From: Leptolyngbya boryana PCC 6306
GTDB taxonomy: Bacteria > Cyanobacteriota > Cyanobacteriia > Leptolyngbyales > Leptolyngbyaceae
Length of the DNA stretch: 64,000 nt
Direction of reading: 5' to 3'
NCBI RefSeq assembly: GCF_000353285.1
Contig: NZ_KB731324.1
Coordinates: 2,994,577 to 3,058,576 of the forward strand
In this document: positions 43,448-53,109 of the stretch, piece after piece
Position numbering within the stretch: position 1 is the stretch's first letter
Layout: the number at the start of each line of letters is the position of its first letter
The notes under the pieces: generated by a model
The model's input: only the letters and a program-made list of their open reading frames with translations
What the model was told of the DNA's origin: nothing
The model's database searches: none
Translations under genes and position numbers: made by a program

Positions 43448-44353
43448 TTAAATTGCTCCCGATGCTTTAGCTCTGGATCGAGTTAGGAAGTAACTTGCGA
43501 TCGCAACGGCTAACACTAACAGTAAGAACGTCACCACAACTAATGCTGCTCCATAACCGAAGTCTAGATAGCGCATTACCGTAGCGTAGATGTAGAGCGA
43601 AACCGTTTCAGTTGCACCGCCAGGGCCACCTCCGGTCATGACACTGATTAAGTCAAAGATTCCGAATGCCTGAGCGAGCCGGAATAACAGTGAAATGACC
43701 ACTTGCGGCATCAGCAAGGGCAAGGTAATCTGTCGAAAACTTTGCCAAGGAGAAGCTCCATCGATCGCTTGTGCCTCGTACAGATCATTTGGAATGGATT
43801 GCAGTCCAGCGAGCAATAGAATGCTGATGAAGGGTGTTGTTTTCCAAACATCTGCAAAGATGACTGCTAGCATGGCTAAAGTCGGATTGCCGAGCCAGTT
43901 GATACCAGTATCGATGAATCCCAACCGCAGCAAAATGTCATTGACAATCCCGTATTGATCATTGAAAATCCATGTCCAACCGAGTGCAATCAGTGCGGTC
44001 GGCAAAGCCCACGGCAGAATTGCGATCGTTCTTACTGCTCCTCGACCTCGGAAAGATTGGTTGAGTACGAGCGCAATTCCCATCCCGAGCACAAGTTCGA
44101 TCGCCACGGATGAAAACGTAAAAATCGCTGAATTGACCATACTTTGCCAGAATCGCCCGTCTTGAGCCATCCGGGCAAAATTAGACAATCCTGTAAAATG
44201 TGGATTCAGTTGATTTCCTAAGTTCTGAACAAATAGACTTTGCCAGAACGCTCGCAGAATTGGATAAGCAAAGACCAGCGTCAAAATCAGCAAGGCTGGA
44301 ATCGTTAAGAGCCAACCTGTACGACGTTCTCGCTCTCGAATCACATCTTTCAT
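43448..44353 (-). CDS. Sugar ABC transporter permease (MalF type)
   Basis: 301 residues, six helices. The EAA motif is LYEAQAIDGASPWQSFRQIT. The start at 44353 (MKDVIRERERRTGWLLTIPALLIL) gives the normal short cytoplasmic N-terminus. It follows the binding-protein gene by 3 bp. Without the long MalF insertion, it resembles UgpA/ThuF-type permeases. Confidence 0.93.
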   Translation of the reverse strand: MKDVIRERERRTGWLLTIPALLILTLVFAYPILRAFWQSLFVQNLGNQLNPHFTGLSNFARMAQDGRFWQSMVNSAIFTFSSVAIELVLGMGIALVLNQSFRGRGAVRTIAILPWALPTALIALGWTWIFNDQYGIVNDILLRLGFIDTGINWLGNPTLAMLAVIFADVWKTTPFISILLLAGLQSIPNDLYEAQAIDGASPWQSFRQITLPLLMPQVVISLLFRLAQAFGIFDLISVMTGGGPGGATETVSLYIYATVMRYLDFGYGAALVVVTFLLLVLAVAIASYFLTRSRAKASGAI

Positions 44354-44356
44354 CGG

Positions 44357-45664
44357 CTAAACTCCTAACAATGCGCGTGTTTCACGGGCTGCTGACTTCA
44401 TCGCTTCTTCGGGTGAAATGCGTCCTGAGATTGCGGAACTGAGATAGCGCTGCAAAATATCAGACGCTTGGGCATATTGCGCGATCGGAGGTCGAATTCC
44501 AGGATTTTCCAGAGCTTTGAGCGCGACTGGGAAAAAGTCGTATTTCGCGAGAATTTCTGGGTCTTTGTACAACGCTTTGCGACTCGGCAAGTACCCAGAG
44601 GAAAGGGATGTGGTTTTTTGAACGTGGGTTCCTGTAAAGAAGTCGAGCGCTTTCCGAGCTTCAACGGGATGCTGAGTCGTGCTAGCGATTCCCCAACCCC
44701 ATCCGCCTAGACAAGACACGCTCAGTTTTCCAGGTGCGTGAATCACAGGTTTGACGGCGACTTTGCCGCGAACAGGTGAGTCTTCTTTATTGAGTAATGC
44801 CCAAGCGTAAGGCCAGTTTCGCATAAATACGGTGTTCCCACTTTGGAAGAGGAGCCGCGCTTCTTCTTCTTGATAGGTACTGACCCCAGCTGGTGTCACA
44901 CCTTTGTCAACAGTGGTTCTTAAGAAGTTTAAGGCTTGAATCGCTTCGGGTCGATCGAGTCCAACTTCATTTGTTTGAGGATTGACCCAGAAGCCGCCAT
45001 TGCCTTCTAAGACCTCAATAAACATCGCAGCAACGCCTTCGTACTGTCGCCCTTGATAAACGTATCCCCACTGTGCGCCATTCTTACCTTGAATTTGCTG
45101 CGATGCTTTGATCAACTGATCAAAAGTTTCGGGTGGCTGAAGTCCTGCTTGGTCGAGCAAATCTTTCCGGTAGAAGAGTAACGCTGCATCTGTTCGCCAG
45201 GGCACTCGATAGAGTTTGCCTTGATAGCGACTGGCTTCGATGTCTCCGGGCAAGAACTCGTTTAACTGTTCTTGGGGAATTTCATTAGTTAAGTCACGCA
45301 GCCATCCTGCTGCTGCAAATTTTGCGACCCAAGTGACATCCATATTGACGAGATCATAAGGCGCACTTCCTAAAAGAAAAGCAGACGTATTCAAGTCTTC
45401 GATCAAGTTTGAAGCGTTGGGACCTTCAATCATGTTGAGCTTGATGCCTGGATTTTGCTTCTCAAATTCTGCAATTAAAGGTCGCAGATTTGGCACTTCG
45501 GGTGCATTCATCAAAAATGTGAGAACGACGGGCTGCGATCGCGCAGGTAACACGATCAGAAGCGCAGAGATGGCAAAGATGGTAAGTAAACTAAGACTGC
45601 GAAAGACGATCGAGGATCGCCAAAACTGCGCTAATTTATAGCGATATTCTTGTAGCATTTCCAT
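44357..45664 (-). CDS. Extracellular sugar-binding protein of an ABC transporter
   Basis: 435 residues from the ATG at 45664 (MEMLQEYRYK); an upstream in-frame start adds 10 residues. A hydrophobic N-terminal segment (about 19-42, ending PARSQP) is the signal peptide or anchor; no lipobox Cys is present. Family 1 solute-binding features include LNMIEGPNASNLIEDLNTSAF, DLVNMDVTWVAKFAAAGWL, VPWRTDAALLFYRKDLL and GGWGWGIAS. Specificity is probably for a disaccharide such as trehalose, maltose or sucrose, or for glucosylglycerol. It is first in the operon, whose promoter lies in the 370-bp gap upstream. Confidence 0.9.
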   Translation of the reverse strand: MEMLQEYRYKLAQFWRSSIVFRSLSLLTIFAISALLIVLPARSQPVVLTFLMNAPEVPNLRPLIAEFEKQNPGIKLNMIEGPNASNLIEDLNTSAFLLGSAPYDLVNMDVTWVAKFAAAGWLRDLTNEIPQEQLNEFLPGDIEASRYQGKLYRVPWRTDAALLFYRKDLLDQAGLQPPETFDQLIKASQQIQGKNGAQWGYVYQGRQYEGVAAMFIEVLEGNGGFWVNPQTNEVGLDRPEAIQALNFLRTTVDKGVTPAGVSTYQEEEARLLFQSGNTVFMRNWPYAWALLNKEDSPVRGKVAVKPVIHAPGKLSVSCLGGWGWGIASTTQHPVEARKALDFFTGTHVQKTTSLSSGYLPSRKALYKDPEILAKYDFFPVALKALENPGIRPPIAQYAQASDILQRYLSSAISGRISPEEAMKSAARETRALLGV

Positions 45665-46033
45665 AGGCGTGTCACCCTGCGATCGCAACTTCACTCACGA
45701 TCGCGCTTTAGTGAATAAATGGTTTGTTTCACACTTCGATCGCTAAAACTCATCATTTCTGTAGAAGTCCTAGCATTGGAAAATCATACGAATACGGTGA
45801 TCCCTACCTCATCTCCTCTAAGATGGATCGCCTGAGAAAAGCTGTTAAGTTACTTGAATAAACCTACCAATACCTAATAATAATTCGCTCCGTTTTTCTT
45901 ACCCGTTTGGGCACTGTGGATGTTTTGTAGGGGCGCTTAGGCTGAAATGACAAGCGATAGAAATGCAGTGCATAAAGTCTCGATCGCTTCCCTATTAACC
46001 CGTATCCACTCATTTACTGGAGCTTCAAGGAAT
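45665..46033. other. Divergent intergenic region (369 bp)
   Basis: No gene is seen. The frame of the rightward gene stays open to 45947 but lacks a signal peptide there, so translation most likely begins at 46034, where CAAGGA lies 5 nt upstream. The gap should hold the sugar-importer promoter and that of the secreted protein. Confidence 0.5.
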
Positions 46034-46987
46034 ATGCAATCTAAACATTTGTTAGCAAGCACATTATTGGCTGGGCTAATGTTAAGTTTAGGCACAACAG
46101 CCGGGTTTGCAAATGAAATTAAACCGATTCATGTGAATCCGAATCTGTTTGGTAACTTGACTGCACTGAATTCTCCAAATCCTGTTCTCGCTTTCAAAGG
46201 AACCGAAAACAAAAATGGCTATACTTACTACAATTTGACGGTTACGAACTGGCAGCAAATCAATGCTGCGCTGTTTACGAGTGCTCCGGATTTGCCTGCT
46301 TGCGGTGCGAACACCAATTCTTCGAGAACTTGGGTTGATATCTATGATGCTCAATCGAATCAGAGAATCTATGGGTTCTGTGCTTTTTCAAATCCAGAAA
46401 ATCTGACGAAGCTCTGGTTTGCAGTTCAGCAAGGCAAAACCCCGCCCCAATCGGTTTACATTGTGTTGCACGATCGTAAAACGGATCGAAAATATCGATC
46501 GAATGCAGTTTCGCTCGGTCAAACTGCGCTGAATGAAGATTGCATTGCGTTCAATCCTAATAATACAGCCGTTGAGAATGTTCAGGGGCGTTGGACGATC
46601 GTGGAAAATGGCAATCATTTGATGTTTAATTTCGAGGGCGATCGCGCAAGAGCAGAACAGTCTCTCCGCACGATCAAGCGCTATGGAATGAACAAGTCTT
46701 GCTTTGTGGGCAGACCTCAGCCTTCGTTCCAATATATGTTGGTGAACAATGCTGCTCCAGTAGGCGCAATGCGCGGTGAAGATTGTATTCCGTTCAATCC
46801 GGCGACGACGACGGTGAGCAAGATTAACAATCGTTGGAAAATTGTAGATGGCAATCACTGGATGTTTGATTTTGAAGGAAATCAGGCTGAGGCAGAACAG
46901 TCTTTGGCGGTGATTCGGAAGTATGGATTTAAGCAGTCTTGCTTTGTGGGCAGACCGAATGCGAAGTTTACCTACCTGCGCCGTTAG
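46034..46987 (+). CDS. Secreted protein with two copies of a cyanobacterial repeat domain
   Basis: 317 residues from the ATG at 46034. The signal peptide (HLLASTLLAGLMLSLGTTAGFA) is cleaved near residue 21. An N-terminal domain of about 150 residues has three Cys. It is followed by two tandem units of about 65 residues (near 172-240 and 250-317), each EDCI[AP]FNP ... RW.IV..GNH.MF[ND]FEG ... AEQSL..I..YG...SCFVGRP. The paired Cys in each unit probably form disulfides. The motif recurs in other secreted cyanobacterial proteins; its function is unknown. Confidence 0.78.
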   Translation: MQSKHLLASTLLAGLMLSLGTTAGFANEIKPIHVNPNLFGNLTALNSPNPVLAFKGTENKNGYTYYNLTVTNWQQINAALFTSAPDLPACGANTNSSRTWVDIYDAQSNQRIYGFCAFSNPENLTKLWFAVQQGKTPPQSVYIVLHDRKTDRKYRSNAVSLGQTALNEDCIAFNPNNTAVENVQGRWTIVENGNHLMFNFEGDRARAEQSLRTIKRYGMNKSCFVGRPQPSFQYMLVNNAAPVGAMRGEDCIPFNPATTTVSKINNRWKIVDGNHWMFDFEGNQAEAEQSLAVIRKYGFKQSCFVGRPNAKFTYLRR

Positions 46988-47028
46988 AGGGTGTTTTAAA
47001 AGTATCAACCGTTTCCTCGCTCCGTTCT

Positions 47029-47170
47029 AGCTCGCCCCGGAATGAATTCGGGGCTAACGGTGCGAAGTCCTTTGAAAAGGACTGAAGACCCCATTCTGAT
47101 TGGCTGTTAGTCCCTTCAGTGGACTTCGTTCAACTAGCCCGGAATTCCATTCTAGGGCGGGTGAATGCGC
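47029..47170. repeat. Palindromic intergenic repeat element
   Basis: A cluster of nested hairpins: GCCCCG/CGGGGC at 47034-47054, AGTCCTT/AAGGACT at 47066-47083 and outer arms CGAAGTCC (47063-47070) / GGACTTCG (47121-47128). A GCCC/GGGC pair flanks GGAATTCC further right. No ORF. It resembles the non-coding palindromic repeats common between cyanobacterial genes and may be a MITE-like relic. Confidence 0.6.
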
Positions 47171-47233
47171 CTCAACGATTACTTTTAAAGCATACTCTTA
47201 GGATGTGCTCCGATTGAATCGTCGGGAAGCAAG

Positions 47234-50200
47234 CTAAACTGAAGCAATTTCTACTCCTTCAAGCTTTCTATCCGATTGTTCATAGAGCGCTCTAAGTTTC
47301 GATAGCTTCTCATCATCGGGATTCCAAAATCCTCGTCCGTTTGCTTCTAGCATTCGTGCCACAATATTGCGAAAGGCTTCAGGATTCGCTTCTTGAAGTC
47401 TTTTTGCCATGTCTGCATCTAAAGCATATGTATCCGCCGCTTGGTCGTAGACCCAAGATTCTTTGAAGTCAACTGTGCCACTCCACCCGATTAAAGCAGT
47501 CATGCGTTGTGAAATTTCGTAAGCTCCTCCTGATCCTTGGGCTGCCATTGCTTCTGCCCATTTTGGATTTAGCAGTTTTGTTCGATACTCCATTCTCAAT
47601 AGGTCTTCTAAATTTCGAGGCGTTGTATCTTTTGAAAAGCTTTCGACAAAGCTCGCTTGAACTTTCGTTCCTTTTTGCTGTTCTGCCGCGCGTTTGAGTC
47701 CGCCTGTGTTGGCGTAGTACTCTTGAATATCAGTCAAGCCATATTCGACTGAATCTATTTCTTGAACAATGCGATCGGTAGTTTTTAAGAGAGTTTCTAA
47801 GACTTGAGATCGCACTTCTCCTTTATCTTTTCTGCCATAGCTAAAGACATTTCGACTCTGCCAGGTTTGTCCTAATTCTTCACCGGATTCCCAGTTTGAG
47901 GAAACAACTTGATCGTTGACGAGCGAACCATAATCACCTGCGGGATTGGAGAATAAGCGGGCGGTTGGATTGTCTACTCCTTGAGTTTGCAGCGCGATCG
48001 CATGTTTGCGAATAAAGTTTTGGTCTGCTGGTTCATCTAGTTCTGCGGCTCGTTGAAACAAATCGTCGAGTAGCTCAATGATATTAACAAAGCTATCGCG
48101 GAAAATGCCTGAAAGATTCGCGAGAACATCGATTCGAGGATGTCCAACTTCTGAGATTGGCTTGAGTTCGTATCGGACAATTCTGCCTGTTCCTTCTTTA
48201 ACAGGTTCCGCTCCGACGAGTTCGAGTAAGATTCCGATCGATTCACCTTTGGTTTTAATCGCATCCAGTCCCCAAAGCATGACTGCTACCGTTTCTGGAT
48301 AGGTTTGATGCTCTTTGAGATGCTGATCGATAATTTTACGAGCAATCTCGCGACCGCGTTCATAAGCAGCAGGAGAAGGCATTCGATAGGGATCAAGGGC
48401 GTGAATATTTCGACCCGTGGGTAATGCGCCTAAGCCATCTCGAAGTAAATCACCTCCGGGCGCAGGAGGAATATATTCGCCATTCAATCCGCGTAGTAGA
48501 TTCGTCAGTTCGTCAGTCGTTTGTAGTAGCAGATTACGAATATCAACGGCTTCTTGCCATTGTGCTAAATCTTCACCTTGAGCAATTTGAGCGATCGACG
48601 ATTCAGGAATGCGATCATCAAAATATGCTTTGAGATAACTTTCAAGCATCTCTGGTGAGGGCATTTCACCTAAGGTATGTAAGCCCGATGAGAACAATCG
48701 ATTTTCTAAGACCTGCAAGTATTCGTACAGAGTAATCAGATAACGATTAAAAGCATCATTGCTAAAGAGATTGATATTCTCAAGATTGAACGCAATGCCT
48801 AGTTGCTTTGCTTCTGCAAACGGGCAATCTGCATCAATTCCTATATCGATGATTTTTTGCACGATCGCGGATTTGAGCGCATAGTTCTTTTCTGGATCTT
48901 CGCGATACTCTGCAATTAAGTCTCGAATGTTGACTAGCTCTTTGTACAATCCTGCTCGACCATAAGGCGGAACATTGTGAGAGATTAAAGTGCCATAGCC
49001 TCGGCGCTTTGCCAGAATCGATTCTGAAGGATTATTTGCCGCGTAGACATAAAGATTTGGAAGATTGCCGAGTAAGATATCTGACCAAGAATAACCTGTA
49101 TTTCCAAGCGGTGAACCGGGGAGCCATTCGACGGTTCCATGCATTCCGAAATGCACGATCGCATCTGCTCCAAAGTCATTCTGAAGCCATTTGTAAAATG
49201 CTGCATACTGCGGATGAGGCGTTAAATCCCGCTCAAACATCAATCGCATCGGATCTCCTGAAATTCCGAGTGGAGGCTGCACTCCGATCCAAACATTGCC
49301 AAGCTGAACACCTCCCCACACTAAATCATCGCCGAGTGTCTTAATTCCACTATTGGATAACGATTTCCACTGCTTTTCAACTCTAGAGGTAAGCAGATAG
49401 CCTAACCATTTTCCTAGTGTTTGAGTTGAAATTGCGATCGCATCTCCTTCATCTGAGCTTTTGACGGCTTGAATCAGAGTTTCTCCATCTTCGGGTAAAT
49501 CCGCGATCGCATATCCTTGCTCTTTCATCGCCTGTAATAGTTTGATCAGCGATCGCGGCACATTCAGCAATGCTGCTGTTCCAACTGCTCCATATCCGGG
49601 CGGAAATCCATATAGTAGAATCGCAATTTTTCTTTGCTCAGCAGGAGTTTGGCGGAGTTTAATCCATTGATTTAATCGCCCGGTTAATCGGTCTACTCGT
49701 TCTGGAATGAGGTAAATGGTCTCTCCGACTAGACCTCCGAGCGCAATCGTATCGATCGCGCCATCTAATTCAGGCAGCGCATACAACACCACACTCTGCA
49801 ATCCGCCAATTCCCTGCCTTGTCCAAGAATGAATGTCTTGAATGAGTAATGGAGCCGCAACAATGTAGGGAACATTCTTAGCGCTGAGAATGCGTTTAGC
49901 AACTTCGATCTGTCTTCCTGCTTCCATTGATCCGGCGGGGCCTCCGACTAAGGGAAATCCAATTGTAGAAACAATTGCATCTACCTTTACCGCTTGATCT
50001 GAAAGTGAAAGCGTTGCATTGATACCGCGATCGCGCTGTTGCTGTTCATAGTCTGTCGTCATCAAATCACGAACAGCAACATGACCTTCAACGCCGTTAA
50101 TAAAAATTGGAACGGGAATTAAATTGGCTTTCTCAAACGCTTTGATTAATTTTGGAATATATTGCTGATTTGTAATGACATGCTTTCGATAGAGCAGTAT

Positions 50201-50902
50201 TCCAACAGTCGGATGATCAGAATTGAAACGCTGGCGATACCAGTCTAGATATTGCTTTGGAGATTCAAAATAGCCATCATACTCAGGATGCAAAAGCCCA
50301 ATATTTGGAGTTTCAATGGGGTCTGCAATTTCGCCAACGGTTAGACCTAAATACTTTTGAGCGATCGTACAAAATAGAGCCGCGACATTCTCTGTTCCGC
50401 CTGCATTCCAATAGCCATAAATGATCAACCAATTTCGCAGATCTTGAACTTTTTGAACTGGGACAAATTTCAATAATTTTGGGCCTGTTTTCAGAAAGCT
50501 AATATAGCCTGCAAGCTTGTCTTCTTCTCGCCCATTGCTGAATTTATCGAGAATGAATTTGACAGGTTTGGGCATTCCTTTGGGCTTATCCCCAATTGCA
50601 AATTTCCCTAACTGCGTCAAACTCATTAATTCCAATGCCGATTCAAACACCAAGCGAATGGGAATCGTCTGTACTCGTTCTCTTAGCCAAAGTACTTGAT
50701 CGTAGTCAAACAGCAAACTGGCAAAAAAGACATCAGCTTGCTGCAATGCGGCTTCTATTTTTGTCGGATTTGAGGTGAGATCGCGATCGCTAAATACTCG
50801 AATGTCTAGCTGTGAGCATTGTGACTGTGCTAAATCTGCCGCCTGCCGATACAGCCCTGCATTAAACGATTCAAATCCTGCAATCAGAACAATCCGCTTC
50901 AT
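47234..50902 (-). CDS. bchH: Magnesium chelatase subunit H family protein (ChlH/BchH paralogue)
   Basis: 1222 residues from the ATG at 50902 (MKRIVLIAGFESFN). The family's large subunit binds protoporphyrin IX and, with the I and D ATPase subunits, inserts Mg2+. Matching segments include NWLIIYGYWNAGGTENV, FINGVEGHVAVRD, DGAIDTIALGGLVGETIYL, LLYGFPPGYGAVGTAALLNV, VHFGMHGTVEWLPG and the C-terminal LLNPKWAEAMAAQGSGGAYE plus LEANGRGFW. The shorter length than housekeeping ChlH (about 1330) and the diverged N-terminus suggest the second ChlH-like protein found in many cyanobacteria. CobN is the main alternative. No chlI or chlD is adjacent. Confidence 0.8.
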   Translation of the reverse strand: MKRIVLIAGFESFNAGLYRQAADLAQSQCSQLDIRVFSDRDLTSNPTKIEAALQQADVFFASLLFDYDQVLWLRERVQTIPIRLVFESALELMSLTQLGKFAIGDKPKGMPKPVKFILDKFSNGREEDKLAGYISFLKTGPKLLKFVPVQKVQDLRNWLIIYGYWNAGGTENVAALFCTIAQKYLGLTVGEIADPIETPNIGLLHPEYDGYFESPKQYLDWYRQRFNSDHPTVGILLYRKHVITNQQYIPKLIKAFEKANLIPVPIFINGVEGHVAVRDLMTTDYEQQQRDRGINATLSLSDQAVKVDAIVSTIGFPLVGGPAGSMEAGRQIEVAKRILSAKNVPYIVAAPLLIQDIHSWTRQGIGGLQSVVLYALPELDGAIDTIALGGLVGETIYLIPERVDRLTGRLNQWIKLRQTPAEQRKIAILLYGFPPGYGAVGTAALLNVPRSLIKLLQAMKEQGYAIADLPEDGETLIQAVKSSDEGDAIAISTQTLGKWLGYLLTSRVEKQWKSLSNSGIKTLGDDLVWGGVQLGNVWIGVQPPLGISGDPMRLMFERDLTPHPQYAAFYKWLQNDFGADAIVHFGMHGTVEWLPGSPLGNTGYSWSDILLGNLPNLYVYAANNPSESILAKRRGYGTLISHNVPPYGRAGLYKELVNIRDLIAEYREDPEKNYALKSAIVQKIIDIGIDADCPFAEAKQLGIAFNLENINLFSNDAFNRYLITLYEYLQVLENRLFSSGLHTLGEMPSPEMLESYLKAYFDDRIPESSIAQIAQGEDLAQWQEAVDIRNLLLQTTDELTNLLRGLNGEYIPPAPGGDLLRDGLGALPTGRNIHALDPYRMPSPAAYERGREIARKIIDQHLKEHQTYPETVAVMLWGLDAIKTKGESIGILLELVGAEPVKEGTGRIVRYELKPISEVGHPRIDVLANLSGIFRDSFVNIIELLDDLFQRAAELDEPADQNFIRKHAIALQTQGVDNPTARLFSNPAGDYGSLVNDQVVSSNWESGEELGQTWQSRNVFSYGRKDKGEVRSQVLETLLKTTDRIVQEIDSVEYGLTDIQEYYANTGGLKRAAEQQKGTKVQASFVESFSKDTTPRNLEDLLRMEYRTKLLNPKWAEAMAAQGSGGAYEISQRMTALIGWSGTVDFKESWVYDQAADTYALDADMAKRLQEANPEAFRNIVARMLEANGRGFWNPDDEKLSKLRALYEQSDRKLEGVEIASV

Positions 50903-51151
50903 AAGCCTTAGAAAATGTCTCAAACCCTATTGTAGAAGAGTCAGCAGAAAGGAGAGGACAGTCTTGAAAGAACCCTCGGTTATCTCTCTCTACTCTGTAC
51001 ACACAAGTTGATTGATCGGTGATTGCTTGAACCTCTCGCCCCCTAAGTCCCCCAAATTTGGGGGATTTAGGGGGCTGAAACCGCATGAAACGAAGTGAAT
51101 ACCGATTTATGCTTACACAGTAAGCTGTCTCGCTTGTGAATGCTTACAAAT
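50903..51151. other. Intergenic region with a long perfect palindrome
   Basis: Between recJ and the ChlH-family gene, both leftward. Apart from the palindrome at 51038-51075 nothing else is recognised. Confidence 0.5.
51038..51075. repeat. Perfect 19-bp palindromic repeat (cyanobacterial REP-like)
   Basis: The arms start GCCCCCTAAGTCCCCC and meet at AAATTT without a loop; there is one G-T pair. Such CCCCC-TAA-TCCCCC palindromes are dispersed in many cyanobacterial genomes. No U-run follows, so it is called a repeat, although it may stop transcription from recJ. Confidence 0.75.
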
Positions 51152-53098
51152 CTAAATCGCCAAAGCATTCACCGCAGCTTTCACCAAATCATAATACGGT
51201 GCTTGTGAAACATCGACTTCTTGTATTGTTTTATCGATTCTTCCAAGTGTTCCAATTTTCCGTCCTTTTTGGATCACTAAAATATCGCCCTTCGCATTTT
51301 GAATTCTTAATTCTTTCTGATCGAGCATTGTGCAGTGATAGACTCGATCGCTAAATCGAAATTCTGTCTGAGAACTCTGTCCTGGGAATCTCACACCGAG
51401 AATTTCAAGCTGGACAGAAACCTGATTATTCCACTCATTCGACTTGACTCGATATGCAACATCTAAGGGGCTTGGTAACGGAAAATACTCACCCCAACGC
51501 CACGCGATCGCATTGACTTTTTGCCCCGCAGATTCTAAGACTAGTTTGATATGTCCCTTGCCAATGCGCCGCTGCTCGGTGACTAAAACATTCGGTGTCC
51601 AAAATACAGGCTCAGGATTCTCCATCCCGCATGGATGTAAAACATCAAGCTGTGCATGAAGTGCCAGATCAATTTGAGCTAGATCTGCTTCAACATCGAT
51701 CGTCACTAAAGGCTTAAGATGCTCAGTTTTGAGAGATTGATGTGCGAATGTTCTCAAGCGATCGCGAATTTCATCTAAACGATCTGCCTTAAACGAGAAC
51801 CCACCTGCTGCTTTATGTCCCCCTGATTTCAGCATCAGATCCTTGCAAAATTCTAATGCCTCAAACACATTGAATTCTGGAATACTCCGAGCCGAACCGC
51901 GAATATGATCGTCATCTTCGTAAGTTCCAATAAACACGGGAACTCCATAGCGCTCAACTAATCGAGATGCAACAATCCCAATTACACCATGATGCCAATC
52001 TCGCTTTACTAGCAGTAATACTCGATCGGCTTTTGCATCAAATGAACTATCTTCGTAATACTCGATCGCTTCTTTTTCAATCTGTTCGCAGAGTTGCTGC
52101 CGCCGCTTATTCTCGATTTCGCACTTCATTGCTTGTTCTAAAGCAACGCCGTCATCATCAGTAACAAGTAGCTCAATCACAACTTGCGGATCGCCAATTC
52201 TCCCGATCGCATTAATTCTCGGTCCTAACCGGAACCCGATCGCTTCTGGCTTTAAGTTTTTCTCATTGCTCAATCCAGCAATTTGAATCAGAGCTTGAAT
52301 TCCAGCCATTTTAGACTTCGGTAAAAGCTGTAAGCCCCGTTTTACCCATCGGCGATTCACCCCGGTTAAAGGTGCTAAATCCGCGATCGTGCCTAATGTA
52401 AATAGCTCTAGCAAAGAGTTCTGCAATTCTCTCGTCTGTCCAAAACTTTGAGCTAAACAGAGCGCCAACACATAAGCTACTCCTACCCCTGCCATACTTC
52501 GATACGGCGACTCTTCTGCAATTAGCTTCGGATTGAGAATTGCATTTGCATTTGGAAGCTCTGGGGGTAGATCATGGTGATCCGTCACAATGATCGTTAA
52601 ACCTAGCTCTCTAGCGCGCTCGATCGGCTGATGGGCAGCAATTCCATTATCGACTGTGAGAATCAGCCCTACGCCTTCTTCGTAGAACTCTTCTACAATT
52701 CGAGTGTTAATCCCGTAGCCTTCACTCATCCGACTGGGGATCGCATAATCTACTCGCCCACCTAAGTATCGCAAGGCTCTGAGTAACAATGCTGTACTCG
52801 TCATTCCATCCGCATCATAGTCTCCACAGATAGCAATCCGAGTTTTGTCATTAATCGCATTGATCAAGAGTTCCAAACTTACGGCTAAATCCGGAAAATC
52901 TTCCAGTGCAGACGGCAACTCTTGCTGTGGATCGAGAAATTCTTGAATGTCCTCGAAAGTTTCTAATCCGCGATTGAGCAGAACTTGCGTTAACAGTGGA
53001 GAGCGATTTGTCTCTAAGGCAAGCTGAAGCGCTCGATCGCTTTGATCGGGATGAATATACCAACGTTGATCTGGAATACGCGATCGCGAAAGAGACAT
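51152..53098 (-). CDS. recJ: Single-stranded-DNA-specific exonuclease RecJ
   Basis: A 648-residue 5'-3' exonuclease of recombination and mismatch repair. DHH-family motifs: CGDYDADGMTST (91-102), TVDNGI (148-153), VTDHHDLPPELP (171-182) and NPKL. The DHHA1 motif GGHKAAGGFSF, an OB-fold domain and a short C-terminal extension complete it. Catalytic Asp residues for Mn2+/Mg2+ are present. It lies 11 bp after a glycosyltransferase gene, which is probably only transcriptional linkage. Confidence 0.95.
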   Translation of the reverse strand: MSLSRSRIPDQRWYIHPDQSDRALQLALETNRSPLLTQVLLNRGLETFEDIQEFLDPQQELPSALEDFPDLAVSLELLINAINDKTRIAICGDYDADGMTSTALLLRALRYLGGRVDYAIPSRMSEGYGINTRIVEEFYEEGVGLILTVDNGIAAHQPIERARELGLTIIVTDHHDLPPELPNANAILNPKLIAEESPYRSMAGVGVAYVLALCLAQSFGQTRELQNSLLELFTLGTIADLAPLTGVNRRWVKRGLQLLPKSKMAGIQALIQIAGLSNEKNLKPEAIGFRLGPRINAIGRIGDPQVVIELLVTDDDGVALEQAMKCEIENKRRQQLCEQIEKEAIEYYEDSSFDAKADRVLLLVKRDWHHGVIGIVASRLVERYGVPVFIGTYEDDDHIRGSARSIPEFNVFEALEFCKDLMLKSGGHKAAGGFSFKADRLDEIRDRLRTFAHQSLKTEHLKPLVTIDVEADLAQIDLALHAQLDVLHPCGMENPEPVFWTPNVLVTEQRRIGKGHIKLVLESAGQKVNAIAWRWGEYFPLPSPLDVAYRVKSNEWNNQVSVQLEILGVRFPGQSSQTEFRFSDRVYHCTMLDQKELRIQNAKGDILVIQKGRKIGTLGRIDKTIQEVDVSQAPYYDLVKAAVNALAI

Positions 53099-53109
53099 AC
53101 GCTGAACAT

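Noticed and set aside
47234-50902. Cobaltochelatase CobN
   Set aside because: C-terminal NPKW, WSGTVDFKESWVY and LEANGRGFW segments and the N-terminal pattern fit ChlH/BchH better; CobN is kept only as an alternative.
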